Positions 13,143 through 25,583 of a stretch of DNA of 64,000 nt are shown here, one piece after another. The number at the start of each line of letters is the position of its first letter. Within the stretch, counting starts at the first letter, position 1. Below the pieces are notes generated by a model. That model saw only the letters and a program-made list of their open reading frames with translations. It ran no database searches and was not told the origin of the DNA. Position numbers and translations under genes: made by a program. Source of the DNA: Xestospongia muta (lineage: Eukaryota > Porifera > Demospongiae > Haplosclerida > Petrosiidae); contig OY848917.1 of assembly GCA_963693285.1 (NCBI GenBank), forward strand, positions 21,086,245-21,150,244, written 5' to 3'.

Positions 13143-13670
13143 TTGAATACTGAAGGATACCACCCTATACAGAATATACATGGTCCTTATCAGTATCAGC
13201 AAAGTATCAGCTCTCAGCAACTAGCAAACACATACTCACAAAAGCAATTAGGTCAGTTATTTCATAAGCAAGAACTTTGTCATCAGCAATCACAAACTCC
13301 TACAGCTGAGACACCATCTTCATGCCTGCTAGGCTAGCTCAACTGCAACCATCATTACATCGTGACTTATCCATTACATCCGTTGGGTCAGTTGACCTAA
13401 AACTCTCCAATACAAGTAATCTTCCATTGAGAAAAGATGTTCAAAATGAGCCTGTCCTTGAAACATAACCATGAATCATCCTCTTCTTCATCTACAGAAA
13501 GTGAAGATGTACAGGAAAATCAGGTCAGTTGACCACCATCACTGACAGTATGTAGCTGTCATTATTCCAGAGTACAGTCTCAACTAATACCACAATTTTC
13601 ACATGAGAAGCTTGTTAATACATCAAGTGATGAAAGTGAAAACATTGACAAAGAAAACAGTTAACACATA
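13143..13670 (+). pseudogene. Glutamine-rich coding relic, unknown
   Basis: A 64-codon frame (13143-13337) is rich in Gln, Ser and Tyr. After stops, coding-like Ser/Glu-rich pieces continue (for example a run of serines followed by ESEDVQENQ near 13490-13530, and SSDESENIDKEN near 13620-13660). It could be the tail of a decayed transcription-factor-like or Gag-like gene. No domain is recognisable, and it may be chance. Confidence 0.3.
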
Positions 13671-13910
13671 ACGGACATGATGTGACTTTTTATATTGTTT
13701 TATAAGCAAATAATAATATTGTATACTGTTTTAACAATAATTAAAATAAAGTGAATATGTACTGAATTTAGCAGAAAAATAAGGTCAAATGAGTAAAGAG
13801 TTGATATTGTTCATCTATTAGCCTACTGTTTTAAATATTTTAATATTCCAGCTGACATTAATAGTATCAAATAGCAAAGTGTCCAGTTATGAGGACAAAA
13901 CTTATACAAC

Positions 13911-16900
13911 TCATTCAGCATACATCTGGGTGACATAATCATGATATTTCTCCACAACTGTTTTTCGCTTGATTTTGAGTGTAGGAGTAAATTCACCACC
14001 ATTAACACTGAAATCACAAGGTAGAATACGAAATTTCTATAAAAAAGTAGAGTGATCATATTATTTCAAGAATCTTTCCAGAAATGTGTTAAATGTGTCT
14101 ACAATCTTTGAAGCAATGGAAATATCCAATGCTTCAAAGATTGTAGTTTGTATAGACAGTACAGTATGTAAATTGTACAAACAAAACTAGAGACATGTAC
14201 TTCACCTACCTGAACTCTTGTTGATCTGCTAATAGCCTCTTCATTAACTTGTTCCATGCCTTGTTGAATGTAGTCCTTCACAAGATCATCAGTCCTAGCC
14301 TCAGAAACTGTAAAAGAAAACATTCTCTAACTTTAAATCAAATTGTTTTATTATATAAACCATAACTAGGATAATGTACATAAGTGATGTATTACCTCAA
14401 TGATAAGGACATATATGAACTATGAAGAAGTTATACACACCTAATTGTCCTATCTCAGAAAGTGGTATATCACTTACATATACTAACTTCATACAATTCA
14501 TACATTATAAATTCTCATAGTGAGTACTAATACTATCTGCATTTATAATAATAAATCACAGTGGCATTTTCTGGTTTGCACCTTCCTAAATAGCTAGTAC
14601 TCTAGCTTTTTTCCAAAAATTTGCGGACTTACAAGGAATTTGAAATCATGCAAACCATTTCTAGTCAGAGTTATAACTCTTGAGCTAGTGGTCAATCTCA
14701 ACGTGAACAGAATATAGCAATCTGAACCAAAAACCAAAATGACATAGGTAGCTAATGTAATGGTATCACAATAACTATGATCTTTTTATTACACATGATT
14801 GTTACCTGTTGTAGCAGTGCAGCCAATTTCACTTAACACAAGTTTAGCAAGAGAATCTAATTCTTCAGTAGGATTGCCAAGGTCATCAACCTAATAAAGA
14901 TTAAAACAATCACGATCACTAATGAACAAGTAGTGTACTATAATTTACTATAATTATTGAGCAACAATTACCCGACATTTGATGGTTACAAACATAGTGA
15001 GGTAATGTTGATCATCTCCTATAACCATCACATTACTTAGAAGTCGCATCAACTTTAACATACGCTGGAAAAAGACAACAATAATGTAATTACTATTGCA
15101 TTAATAGGATGGATGATTGTTCTAGGGTTGCAATAAACATACAGGACCTTAAACAAATTTTATAATACTTACATTTTCAATAGGTACTGGTGCAATATTT
15201 TCTCCTGCTTTAGTAATTATTAGTTCCTTAGATCGTCCAGTGATATTATAAAACCCTGCAATGTAGTATCATGAAATGATTCATTAAAATAATAAATACT
15301 GAAAATGCACATAACATGTAAATTAGCAAATCACAAATGAATTTAATTTGCTATCTAATTGGTCAATTATAGGTCACAATTATCCATAAATGTGTGTCAT
15401 GGACACAGGTCACTCTAATTCTAACATACACTAAGTTTGTGCTTTTTTTCTCAAGGAATAGAGACTACTAAAGCAACATTGTACACTAACTACTAAGTCA
15501 GTTAAAAACCTTGCCACCAATTATTTCATTGCTCAGTAACACTCAGAAGGATAAAATCCTCACAAGTCCTATAATACTCTTCCTGACATTTGGGCATCAT
15601 AATACTGGTTTATTTAGGCAACTAGTAACTTCCATTTTTATCTATTATCTATCAATTTCACATATTTGAACAATGTGAAGATTATTCCATGTCATTATTG
15701 TGAGAAACAAATCATAATAACTTTATTGAACATACCATCATCATCCATATTTCCAATATCTCCTGTGTGAAACCAGCCATCTTCATCAATACAGGCTTTG
15801 GATTTCTCTTCATCATTAAGATATCCCATAAACACATGGCGTCCACGAAGACATATTTCTCCATCACCGTTTGGTCCAGGACTATCAATTCTAACCTCAC
15901 CACCAATTAGTGAACGTCCAATAGAAGTCTGTTTGAATTTGTCTAAGGAGAAAGTAAACAAATAATAGATAGCTATATACTAAATGTATATCTCAAGGTG
16001 AACAGAGTATATATGTGTCAACAACATTAGTCAACTATTACTTCAGAGCTTCATTCAACTTGTTACTGATTAATTTACATGTCAGACAATCCTATGATTA
16101 GTTCTTGTATTACTTTATTCTATTGTCATATGTAACATTTGAATATAACAAACTAAATTTACCACATACTCTAACAGTCACTAAATATTGCAACCAACAA
16201 ATCTTTATGAAAGCATCAACAGCAATACTGTGATTTTAATAGCTCTAAAATAGTAATGAAAGTACCATCAAAACAATGTTGAGATGTTTTGACATTTTGC
16301 TTAGACTGTCGTTGAGGAAATTCACTTCTACAACGTGTCTATTATTACAAATGACAAACATAGTAAAAAAGCATCACACTACTATAATCCATCTTTCATA
16401 AAACACTCAACACACATGTTTATCCAGTCATCCTATCACCACTAGCTGCTTGTAAAAATGTAAGATAAGATTTAGTCAATCAAATTATTAATATGACAAT
16501 AAAGCAAGTCCCATTTATTGTACAAACGTTTCAAGTCCCCCAATTTAGAAACAGTGGAGTGAGATGTAAGCAAATTGTGTCAATGGTCAATCTAATATTC
16601 TTTGGACTAATCCCTTCATAGGTAACAGTTTGGTTAACTTAACTATGTTTTTTGTTAGACAACCCTACAATGAACGGATAAAATATATTGTTTACCTAAT
16701 GTGTTTAGACAACCTGCTGCTGATGTTTCAGACAAACCATATACCTGATATAGTGGAATATCAAAGTCAGCAAAGAAGTCACTCACTGCAATAGGCAAAG
16801 GAGCAGCTCCAGAAACCTAGAAAAGTCACACCAAACAAACTTATATTTTCATCATAACAGTAAACATCATATCACTAAGTCAGTCATACACAAATGCTTA

Positions 16901-19900
16901 TTGCAAGTGACTGCAATGTTATTCAATCATCACTTCAAAATCCACTTACAATATGGACAATGGACAGTACAAACTTATCTCAAAATAATTAAATGATTCC
17001 TAAATTATTACAATATCAAAGTGTCACTTAAGAAATAATTATTTTACTACTTCCCAAACATTATAATGTGTCAGTTAAGAAGCAATTCAACAAATGGCAG
17101 TTGATCGAATAGTACTCCTTTTAGGAAGGTTAGGGAGGTGTTTTGGAAAAGGATATAGATTATTGACTATATAAATTATCTTTAAACAAATGATAGTTAT
17201 GATATCTATAGTAATCCTTACAGTTATATGACACTGATCCAATCCTAGTTTTTCACGAAGACCCTTCAATACAAGGCTACAAGAAGCAACAAAAATACTT
17301 ACTTTAATGAGAGTATAAAACAAACATGTCTTCATCACAAAAGTATAGAACCATAACCTCCATATACTATGTGATATACAAACCAAATATATGTAATTTA
17401 GTTTACTGGTCTATAAAGAATTGTGTAGTCTTTAAAAGGAAACAACTTAGCAATGTTTAGGTGGTGTATTTACAACCAATAATACATCAATCAATTCCAA
17501 TTCTATGTGTAACAGACATGACACATAGAGTAAATATAGCATAATAACTAAACAAATATAAATAGGCAAGCAAACGTCATAATTAATGCATATACTGATG
17601 GAACACACAGGCAGGGTTTCCTCCAAAGCACATTATGAGAGCTATTTAATGTGCTTTTAATACTAAACCACACCCACTATTAATTATATTCATTAAACAT
17701 TGCATATGTGACAACTGGGTGGGATTATTGACCACAAACACATGGCTAAACAAACTACTCTTTCTGGTAGCTTTCTTTTACAAACACATGGCTAAACAAA
17801 CTCTTTCTGGTTAGCACCTTGGGAATAATTAGAATAAAACTTTGCTCTCGCTTTAATAATGCATCTTTGAACTCTTTACTAATGATCAGCATAGAAGGAT
17901 CAGATGTAAAAGATTTGGATGTTCAATTATGTTTAGATAAATGGAGGAGTATTCGGAAGCGCAGGGTTTTTAGTGGAAAGCCACAAGAAACTTCTTGCAG
18001 TATTGGAACTCAAACATAAACTTTAATTATTAATTAATTAATTTAGTTATTAATTAACTAATTAAATAATTAACCCCACCCATGTGACACACCCCTTGAG
18101 CATTATGCAAATTTACTGAAGGAAACCCTGCACACAGGTACAGTTCCTTTCAGTTCAGTGATGTTTACCTATTAGCTAGCCAGTAACCCCATGCAGCACC
18201 TCCTCCAGATAACCTATTGTTATAAGTCTTCCTTCCAATATCCTAACATAAAATAAATAAAGTTATAGATATCAAAGAGGGACAAAAATGTTTAATGTTT
18301 ACGAACATAATGCCAACATTGACAGAGTTAGGTTCATTATAGCAACATAACATTGAGATTATCACATGAATATTAGGTGATGATAATGATGACAAATAAA
18401 CATTACCTTTGATTTTTCCAAGATAAATGCTTTAACTCCTTTTACTTCAGCTGTCTGAATCTCAATAGCTTCTTTAAACTTTTCCCAAACACGAGGTACA
18501 CATACAAACAAATTGGGTCGAACTTCCTACAAAGCAATTAATGAAATAAGGCCATTTTATTATGCATATTATACCAGTAGTGTCTCTTTAAGACTCCCTT
18601 TAAGAGCATCAGGTTTAGCAAAGTAAACACAGTGACCAGTGACAACAGGAGACAAAATGTCCACCATCTGAGCAGCAATGTGACTCAATGGTAGAAAACT
18701 GACAATACGAAATTCCTACAAATCACAGATAACAGTACATATTTATTATCTACTATTATATGTCATATCATTAATATTATATAGTGTATTGTATAAAAAC
18801 TCATTAGAGTGTTAGTATGGTATAGGTTATACAACAAGATCAAGGTAGATATGTAATTTATACATCGATGGCCTCAGGCCAGAGGTCTATAAATCACATG
18901 GCTAATGAAACTGAGATGTATAACTCACTTATATACTGAGATGTATAACTAACTTGTACCATATCAAATTGTTTCATTTCAATCATTATATTAGATACAC
19001 TCTGCCTGCTGGTTTGGATACATATGTGTCAAGATCTACTTATTAACTTTAGAAAACAAACTAACACATACAATGTACTTGTAGTATAAGAAATGGAATT
19101 TTTATTTACACTTTGTTTACAATACACAGCAAACTACTCTACTAGAATGCTATAACTTCATTAGCCCCACTCCCTATTTGATATTCAGTTGAGCATCATA
19201 CACATTAGCTAGAGACTCCAACTTGGATTGTTATTCTAAACAGAGAATTATACTCCAAAATCAATGATGGCGTTTAAGTTCAGGAAAATGTTGCTTGGTA
19301 CTAGATATTATTAACAGGAAAATTAAATAAATGAAACACTCTCACAAAACTAGCCCATTATTCAGAGAGGAAGGCCTTGCAACACTACCATAGAAATTTG
19401 CCATCAGCCTACTCACCATTTATCAAATTCATTCTTTATTTCACACTTTCAGAAACATTGTATTCTATATACAAACAGTCGTGAGCTTGGTAAATTTTAA
19501 TATGCTGACTATTTATTACTAATCATTTAAACCTTTCACAATATCAGTATCAATATCAGCCTAACCAATACGCTATCACCTTGAAAATCATTGTCATAGA
19601 AAAGAGTGTGTAAGATCTTATATACCTTTCTGGGAGGTGTTTAATTTCATTAATTTTATAATATTTGTTAAAAATATAAGGCAACAATTTCAGCCATACT
19701 ATTTCAGTCTATTTGCTATAACTTTGGGAGTGTATAAGAATTTATATACTACACTGGGAGAGCGTACTTATTGACCTGAAATGGTGATTGGTCAATTAAG
19801 GCATAATTAAGGCAAAGCATAGTACAAGTATCTAGTATTGTCTATCAAAAAGATCAATTCAAATAGAAAAGCTCACTTCATTGAGGTTGTAAGTATGGGA

Positions 19901-22306
19901 CACAATAACAGCAGTCCATATTAAGTTGTCATGACTCAACATCACTCCCTATACAAAAAGAAACAGTAGAAGATTAAAAACATGAAGAAATTTATATTGA
20001 CAAAATACACTATCAATTTCATTAATAGAAATTTTATAATTTGCCTCCACTAAAAACAAAAGAACTAAGTCTTCAAACCAATTAAGCTATGAATTGTCTG
20101 ATTGTTAACTTGCACCACACCAGGTTATACTTTTGTAAAGTACGAATGGGTAAAGGATACTAAACATAACAACAGGCTTATAACAACACTAAATCTCAAA
20201 ACAATCTCCATAAAGAATAAAAAGATATATCATAATACATGTTGTCAATTAACAAATCAGAGAGTAGCTTGAAGGGTTAAATCTTATATACCTCTATGTA
20301 ACACTGCAAGAGAACAACAAAAAGATAACATTATGCTTTAACTTTTTAGGATGCTCTGATTGTTCAAGCTTTACAATTCACTGTAACATTTTTGGCCTTT
20401 ATTTAGTGTTAAATATAACACAACAGCACCAGGTGCAGGTTTATAATTGCCAAGGTATAGAGCTCCTCAGTCTCTATGGTATTTAAAACCTCTATTAAAA
20501 ATAAATTAAAATAAATTAAGTTGGCCTTTTGTAAAAATACCAGACTATCCTTCACCTCTATATATATATCCTTACTTTAGGAGGGCCAGTTGTTCCTGAT
20601 GTATAAATAAGCGAAGCACAATGACCTGGCTTCTGAGCATCAATTCTCCAAGACAACTCAAAATCAGGCACATCCTACATAAAATTAGAACAAACACTCA
20701 CATACTGTAACATGAGAACCCTTAGACAACACAAACAAAGATACAATATGTAGTAGCTCAGATATAATTAGTTGTATATGATACCTCCTTCAAAAACACA
20801 CCTTGCTGTACATACCCAGATCAATGTACCTCAGTAATACATCCACTAACACTTGTAACAAACAGATAACACCCAACTATCCATATTATAGTGACATGAC
20901 TAACCACATTTATTCTCATAACCAACATTATTAATACACATATATATGTCTTGTATCAGCTGTTAAACTAACAAACTCAAGTAGTATATAGTTACTATAT
21001 ATTGTTACCTTTCCAAGGTCTAAAAACTCTTCCCAAGATATAACACCAGCTTCTTTCATACGTGGTGTAACAGGTTCAGGAAGATATTGTACAATAGCCT
21101 TGAGATGAGGTAAGCGATCCTTCACCTAATATTATAACAAGAAACAAGGAAGAAAATGTAGGGATGGCTAGCATAAGTACTTTACAAAGAATGCAAACAA
21201 GATAGTAGGGAAGGTACTCATAGTATTTGCATGATCCCCACACAATAATAGGGCACAACGTATAGCATACTACACTTGAAACATAGACCTAATAATATCT
21301 ACTGGAAAATTTATGACATAATGGTGTATTTCTTTTGTTATCTTATATTTCTATTATATAGGGATGATTCTCCCTGCTTTTTCAATTTTTTTCAATTTTG
21401 TACCTCGGTTGCTAGTAGAGTAGGTACCAGCAGCAATACCACCAGCCTACAAAAGATGATGTTATTTATTTATACATTAGGTAATTATATCAACAAAACA
21501 GCCACAGGGTTCAATAACACACTAACATATCTTAAATGATATATGAGTCCAGTCATACCATTATAGATGCCATGAAAGTGATAAACCACTCAGGAGAATT
21601 GAAGCCTAAAATAGGTACTCCATGATGAGCTTCCAAACCAAGCTTGATCATAGACTTTGCTGCCTTTTCAACATCATCAAGATACTGATTATAGGTCCAG
21701 GTTATCCATATATCATTCCGCTTCACTTTGAGAGCAGGACAATGTCCAAACTTTGAGACAGTTTGTTTAAATGCTTCATTGACAGTCACAGGAGGAATAG
21801 AAGCAGGACCAGTTAATGATACCTGTAAGATATGGAAACTACATAGAATGTAGGAAAGTATAGAGAGATATAATTCTAGCAAGACAGTGTTGCAGCTGGT
21901 ATTATTGCTTTCGAAAACAGAGCCATAAACATAGAAACAACAACTGGCTAGCACATCATTGATTTCATTTACTGATTTTTCTTAAACTAAGGCAACAACA
22001 TTCACAGACTAATCAACCAGAACCATTAAGTTAGAAAGACTTGACGTTTTGACCACTATGACACTTGCCCAAGATTGTATTCAATGAATAGAATCTTATT
22101 ATGCAACAATTTATATCAAAAAGGTCAGTATTTCAAAAGGGTCACATGTATAATAGAAGATACCTAGTAATACACAAGTATGTACAACATATAACGAAGA
22201 CATTGGATGATATTGCCAAAAAGAGATGTATAAAACTAACCTGAATAGTCGCTTTCGCATCTTGTTCTACTGTCCAGTGCTGCCATTGATACTTGAGAGC
22301 GACCAT
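13911..22306 (-). CDS. ACSBG: Long-chain fatty-acyl-CoA synthetase, bubblegum (ACSBG) type
   Basis: Minus-strand gene of the ATP-dependent AMP-forming family that joins CoA to long fatty acids. Exons found, in transcript order: 22306-22241 (start codon 22306-22304), 21822-21559, 21446-21404, 21125-21009, 20674-20576, 19948-19877, 18715-18575, 18526-18407, 18242-18169, 17276-17222, 16816-16696, 15942-15736, 15255-15173, 15064-14972, 14890-14806, 14307-14210, 14036-13911 (TGA). All have AG/GT edges, and phases match at every joint except 21404/21125. Motifs: [10 protein letters not shown], the P-loop [10 protein letters not shown] followed by [24 protein letters not shown], the adenylate motif [17 protein letters not shown] and [15 protein letters not shown]. 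About 620 residues are seen; human ACSBG proteins have roughly 670-720. The exon that should carry the conserved stretch after [12 protein letters not shown] (about 30 residues) was not found between 21126 and 21403, and the phase break there says one is missing or decayed. Otherwise no disabling change is visible. Confidence 0.9.
17612..18130. mobile_element. 519 bp non-autonomous hAT element in an ACSBG intron
   Basis: The ends are inverted repeats (cagggtttcctcca... and ...tgaaggaaaccctg). They are flanked by a perfect 8 bp target duplication CACACAGG (17604-17611 and 18131-18138), the diagnostic hAT size. It lies in the intron between ACSBG exons 18169-18242 and 17222-17276. An internal frame at 17819-18019 (+) reads [14 protein letters not shown]...W...RKRRVF, like the extreme C-terminus of hAT transposases, so this is an internally deleted copy of an autonomous hAT rather than an unrelated MITE. 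Confidence 0.9.
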
Positions 22307-22568
22307 ATAAATAAATAAAATTGAGATTCACTTCCTGTCACAATTGATATAGACATCCGGTCACATGATAATTTACATGGTTCTTTCATTTTTATTTGTT
22401 CCAGTAACACAGTACAGATTACACTATTTAGATCATTGATAAAAAGGTATGTATGCCTACAGCTCTTTAATTTAATTAAATAGCATTTATACACATGGCT
22501 ATTTATATCATGACATGTCTAACAACCATATACTTTAAATATCTAGTTGTATTGGGGTTTGGAGAAGA
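22307..22568. other. Intergenic gap, likely ACSBG promoter side
   Basis: About 260 bp between the ACSBG start codon (minus strand, transcribed away) and the 3' end of the orphan pseudogene. It should hold the ACSBG promoter. I see no defined motif. Confidence 0.4.
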
Positions 22569-25500
22569 CTAAAAACCATAAGGATGAAAATCAACTAATT
22601 TAAAATGACTGACAAGATATTGATCACAACTGTTCTGAAATAGTATCTCATATAAATGTAAATGATATGAATAATCTTGAACTTTATGAATTTTGACTTG
22701 AAATATGATCTGAGAGTCTGTGCATAGAATGGTTGTGACTTCTCCAAATATTGGTTGCTCATCTTCTGTTCCAATTATGACAGCACATGGAGATTAAACA
22801 AAACACGATCCACTTTAACCCAGTTTGTACTGTGAAAAAAAAGAAATAATGTATGGCATAACAATGAATATATACATATAGATAAATAGATTGTTAGATA
22901 AATATGGATGGTAATATAGATAAATGAACTCCTTAAAATTAGCTAAATTGAAAGCCACAATCATCGAAATAATTATAGAAAATACCTGTAAACATCTGGT
23001 GGAAGTTGTGGTTCATCATTACACCAAGAATAATGGCACAGTAGGAATGGCTATTGTACAGCCTAGAAATATGCATAATTAATAGCTACTTTGTGTTAAC
23101 TTAATATTCATCACCTGGGCCAGCCTCCATGTATCCCACTTAGAATTCAGTGATAAGTAACATTGATGAAGTTGATACCAAAGAACTAAAGAATAGCAAA
23201 TATTAGTAAAGTTTCCCGTTACATTACACAAATGCTTAAAGAGTTTGTGTTTAGCTTCAAATCTGGTAGTTTGGAAATGAACCAATGGCACATACCTATA
23301 GATATAGTTCTTAAAAATAGGGAAACATTTATAAGGTCTTACTTTAAAATGAGGTGTGGCAAGTGAACCAATTATGTATTTCAGTGTGATGGACACTGGA
23401 TACAAAGACTTAAATGACAAGTGGTGATCAGAAATTAATGACTACCAAGTATCCACAGAGGTGTCATGGAATTTTTTTAGAAAACAAAATGTCTACGATT
23501 TCAACCAAACAAAGAAAGTTAAACCAATATTCATCTTCTGTATCTATTAGATAACCAACAGCCAATGGAAGAAACCGAGCCAACGTCCACATTTGCATAC
23601 CTAGGAAATGCAACCAAAAAAGTACATACAGACCAACTCAACCTGCTCAATAATACATACACTGTTACATTGAGCATGTAGTAAATAAAAGCTAGTGAGA
23701 TCTAGGCCATAATAGTTATTCTATTTAATGCCCACACCAGCATGTCAAGAATACAAAGTACAATAATAAAACTTACCATAATATTGTTGTAATTTAGGGT
23801 CAGACGAATTTAATGTAATCCCTGAGATTGAGGATGGTTTGTCAGAGTCAGTGAAACCCAAGTTAATAAGTATTAAATTCTCATCAACTTGTCAAGAGAA
23901 AATAACTCTCTTCATTCACAAAGTGCTACAGTAATTTTTACCATCACTTTAACATACACAAATCAACTTACATTCAACATAAATTTCATGTCCATTGGTA
24001 TTATTCCCTCCAGTAGGTCATGCATCAGGTCTGGAATAAGCATGGATGTAACATCGAAATAGTTAAGTTTGCTTAACAATGATTTTCTGTTTATACCAAA
24101 GACTTATTGACAAACGGGTAGAAAGCTCAGGAATGGATTCAATCAAGTCACAATGATGCCTGTAACCTTCGGGGCTTCTTAATTCAAAGTAGCATTCATT
24201 AAACTATCAGACAAAAATAACAGAGTCAATGGTAATGTTACTGTGCTACCTTACCTTTGTTTGAATGTCAGAATCACAAATTCAGCACTTTCTAAATGCT
24301 GTTGGACTTTCTTTCAAACCTCCAATAGCTTTGACTAGCAGGATTATCTGCATATACAAGTGACACAGTGCCTCTAATTTTTTGTTTGTCCGTTGATTGT
24401 GAATTGTACTCCATCTTCCCGAAACATATATGAGGATACAGAAATATAATTTTAACAACCTACTGACTCAAATAACTTGATGTCATTTACAAATGGTTGA
24501 AGCATTTTATTAATTCCATGCTTTGCAATTAAAGATGACTTAACTAGAGCAAGCAATTTGATACTTCCAACCTTAGAATGATATTTTGGATTGATGTTTC
24601 AAATCATAAAATAGAATCCTATTACCTCATTATAATTATGTAACATGTTTTATATAATATAAATACCTAATTTATGTTTCTTTCAATAAGAGCCAAGAGG
24701 GTTCCACACTTCTAATTCATTATAATATAAAATAATTTGTAGGGCTGTGTGATCTCTGGAATATAGTAAATGATCATTCAAAGCTGTCCCATCACAATAG
24801 TCACACAAAACTTCAGTATTAGCATTTACATGTCCATGAAGTATCTATTCAAATTAGAAAAATTAACCAATATTCTTTCTAGAGCTATATATACAATTAG
24901 TATAACCAGTATTTACCTTTTGTAAACACTGTGTATCATTTAACATGTTCTGAAGAGTAAGTAGTAGTGGTACATATATGAGCTCTTCTTTTATAAACAA
25001 TCCTTTGTTTTCTTTCACTCTGTCTTTGAACTTGGTGTTGTTCAAGGACTATCCTTCTAGGTTCCTATATAAGATAAACTCTTTTGATCAATTTATATGT
25101 ACACATTTATGTATTATATTATGAATACATACAATTAAGACAAATAATTCTTTAAAGAACTGAAGTTGATGATGAAACATTTGGAGACCATCAAAAGGTT
25201 TTGTGTGCTTTCCAGTAAAAACAGAATCCAAACCATCAATGTCAGTAAGGTTGATTGAATTTATTAAAAGAACTAAAGTCAGTTTATATCTCATCTGTGA
25301 AACAGCAACATCAATTAAATATGAGACATCTTGCACTATAGCTAAAGTATCAGCACAAGTGAGTCTCCTAGTTTCATTTGTTTTTAGAATTCATTATATT
25401 CTTAATGTCAATTACTGGTAGATCATTACTTATACTGTGGACATCAGGGGAATTGTGTTCAAAGATATCATTAGATGAGATCATAGTCTCTGCTTCTCTA

Positions 25501-25575
25501 TTACTCTCTAATTCAATTCCATCATGAAAATAATTAACACTTTCACGGTGTTTTAAAATATGATTCTGATACGTC
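22569..25575 (-). pseudogene. Decayed large orphan gene (MHDLLEGIIP family), minus strand
   Basis: Pieces in family order, read on the minus strand: RTYQNHILKHRES zinc-finger half near 25570, acidic linker, FTGKHTKPFDGLQMFHHQ (about 25200), EELIYVPLLLTLQNML (about 24960), DYCDGTALNDH (about 24790) and NPLGSY-stop-KKHKLG (about 24690), SLVYADNPAS then frameshift to GGLKESPTAFRKC-stop (about 24350-24270), RSPEGYRHHCDLIE, PDLMHDLLEGIIPMDMK (about 24020), QMWTLARFLPLAVGY (about 23560), TRFEAKHKLFKH (about 23260), and a tail ending at 22569. I recall this as an uncharacterised multi-copy family of cnidarian and sponge genomes. At least two stops (one plausibly CGA to TGA) and one frameshift make it a pseudogene. 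Some junctions look like introns. Function unknown. Confidence 0.75.
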
Positions 25576-25583
25576 CTGTAGAG

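Noticed and set aside
17819..18019. Possible small gene in the ACSBG intron
   Set aside because: It lies inside a defined 519 bp hAT element and resembles a hAT transposase tail, so it is transposon debris.
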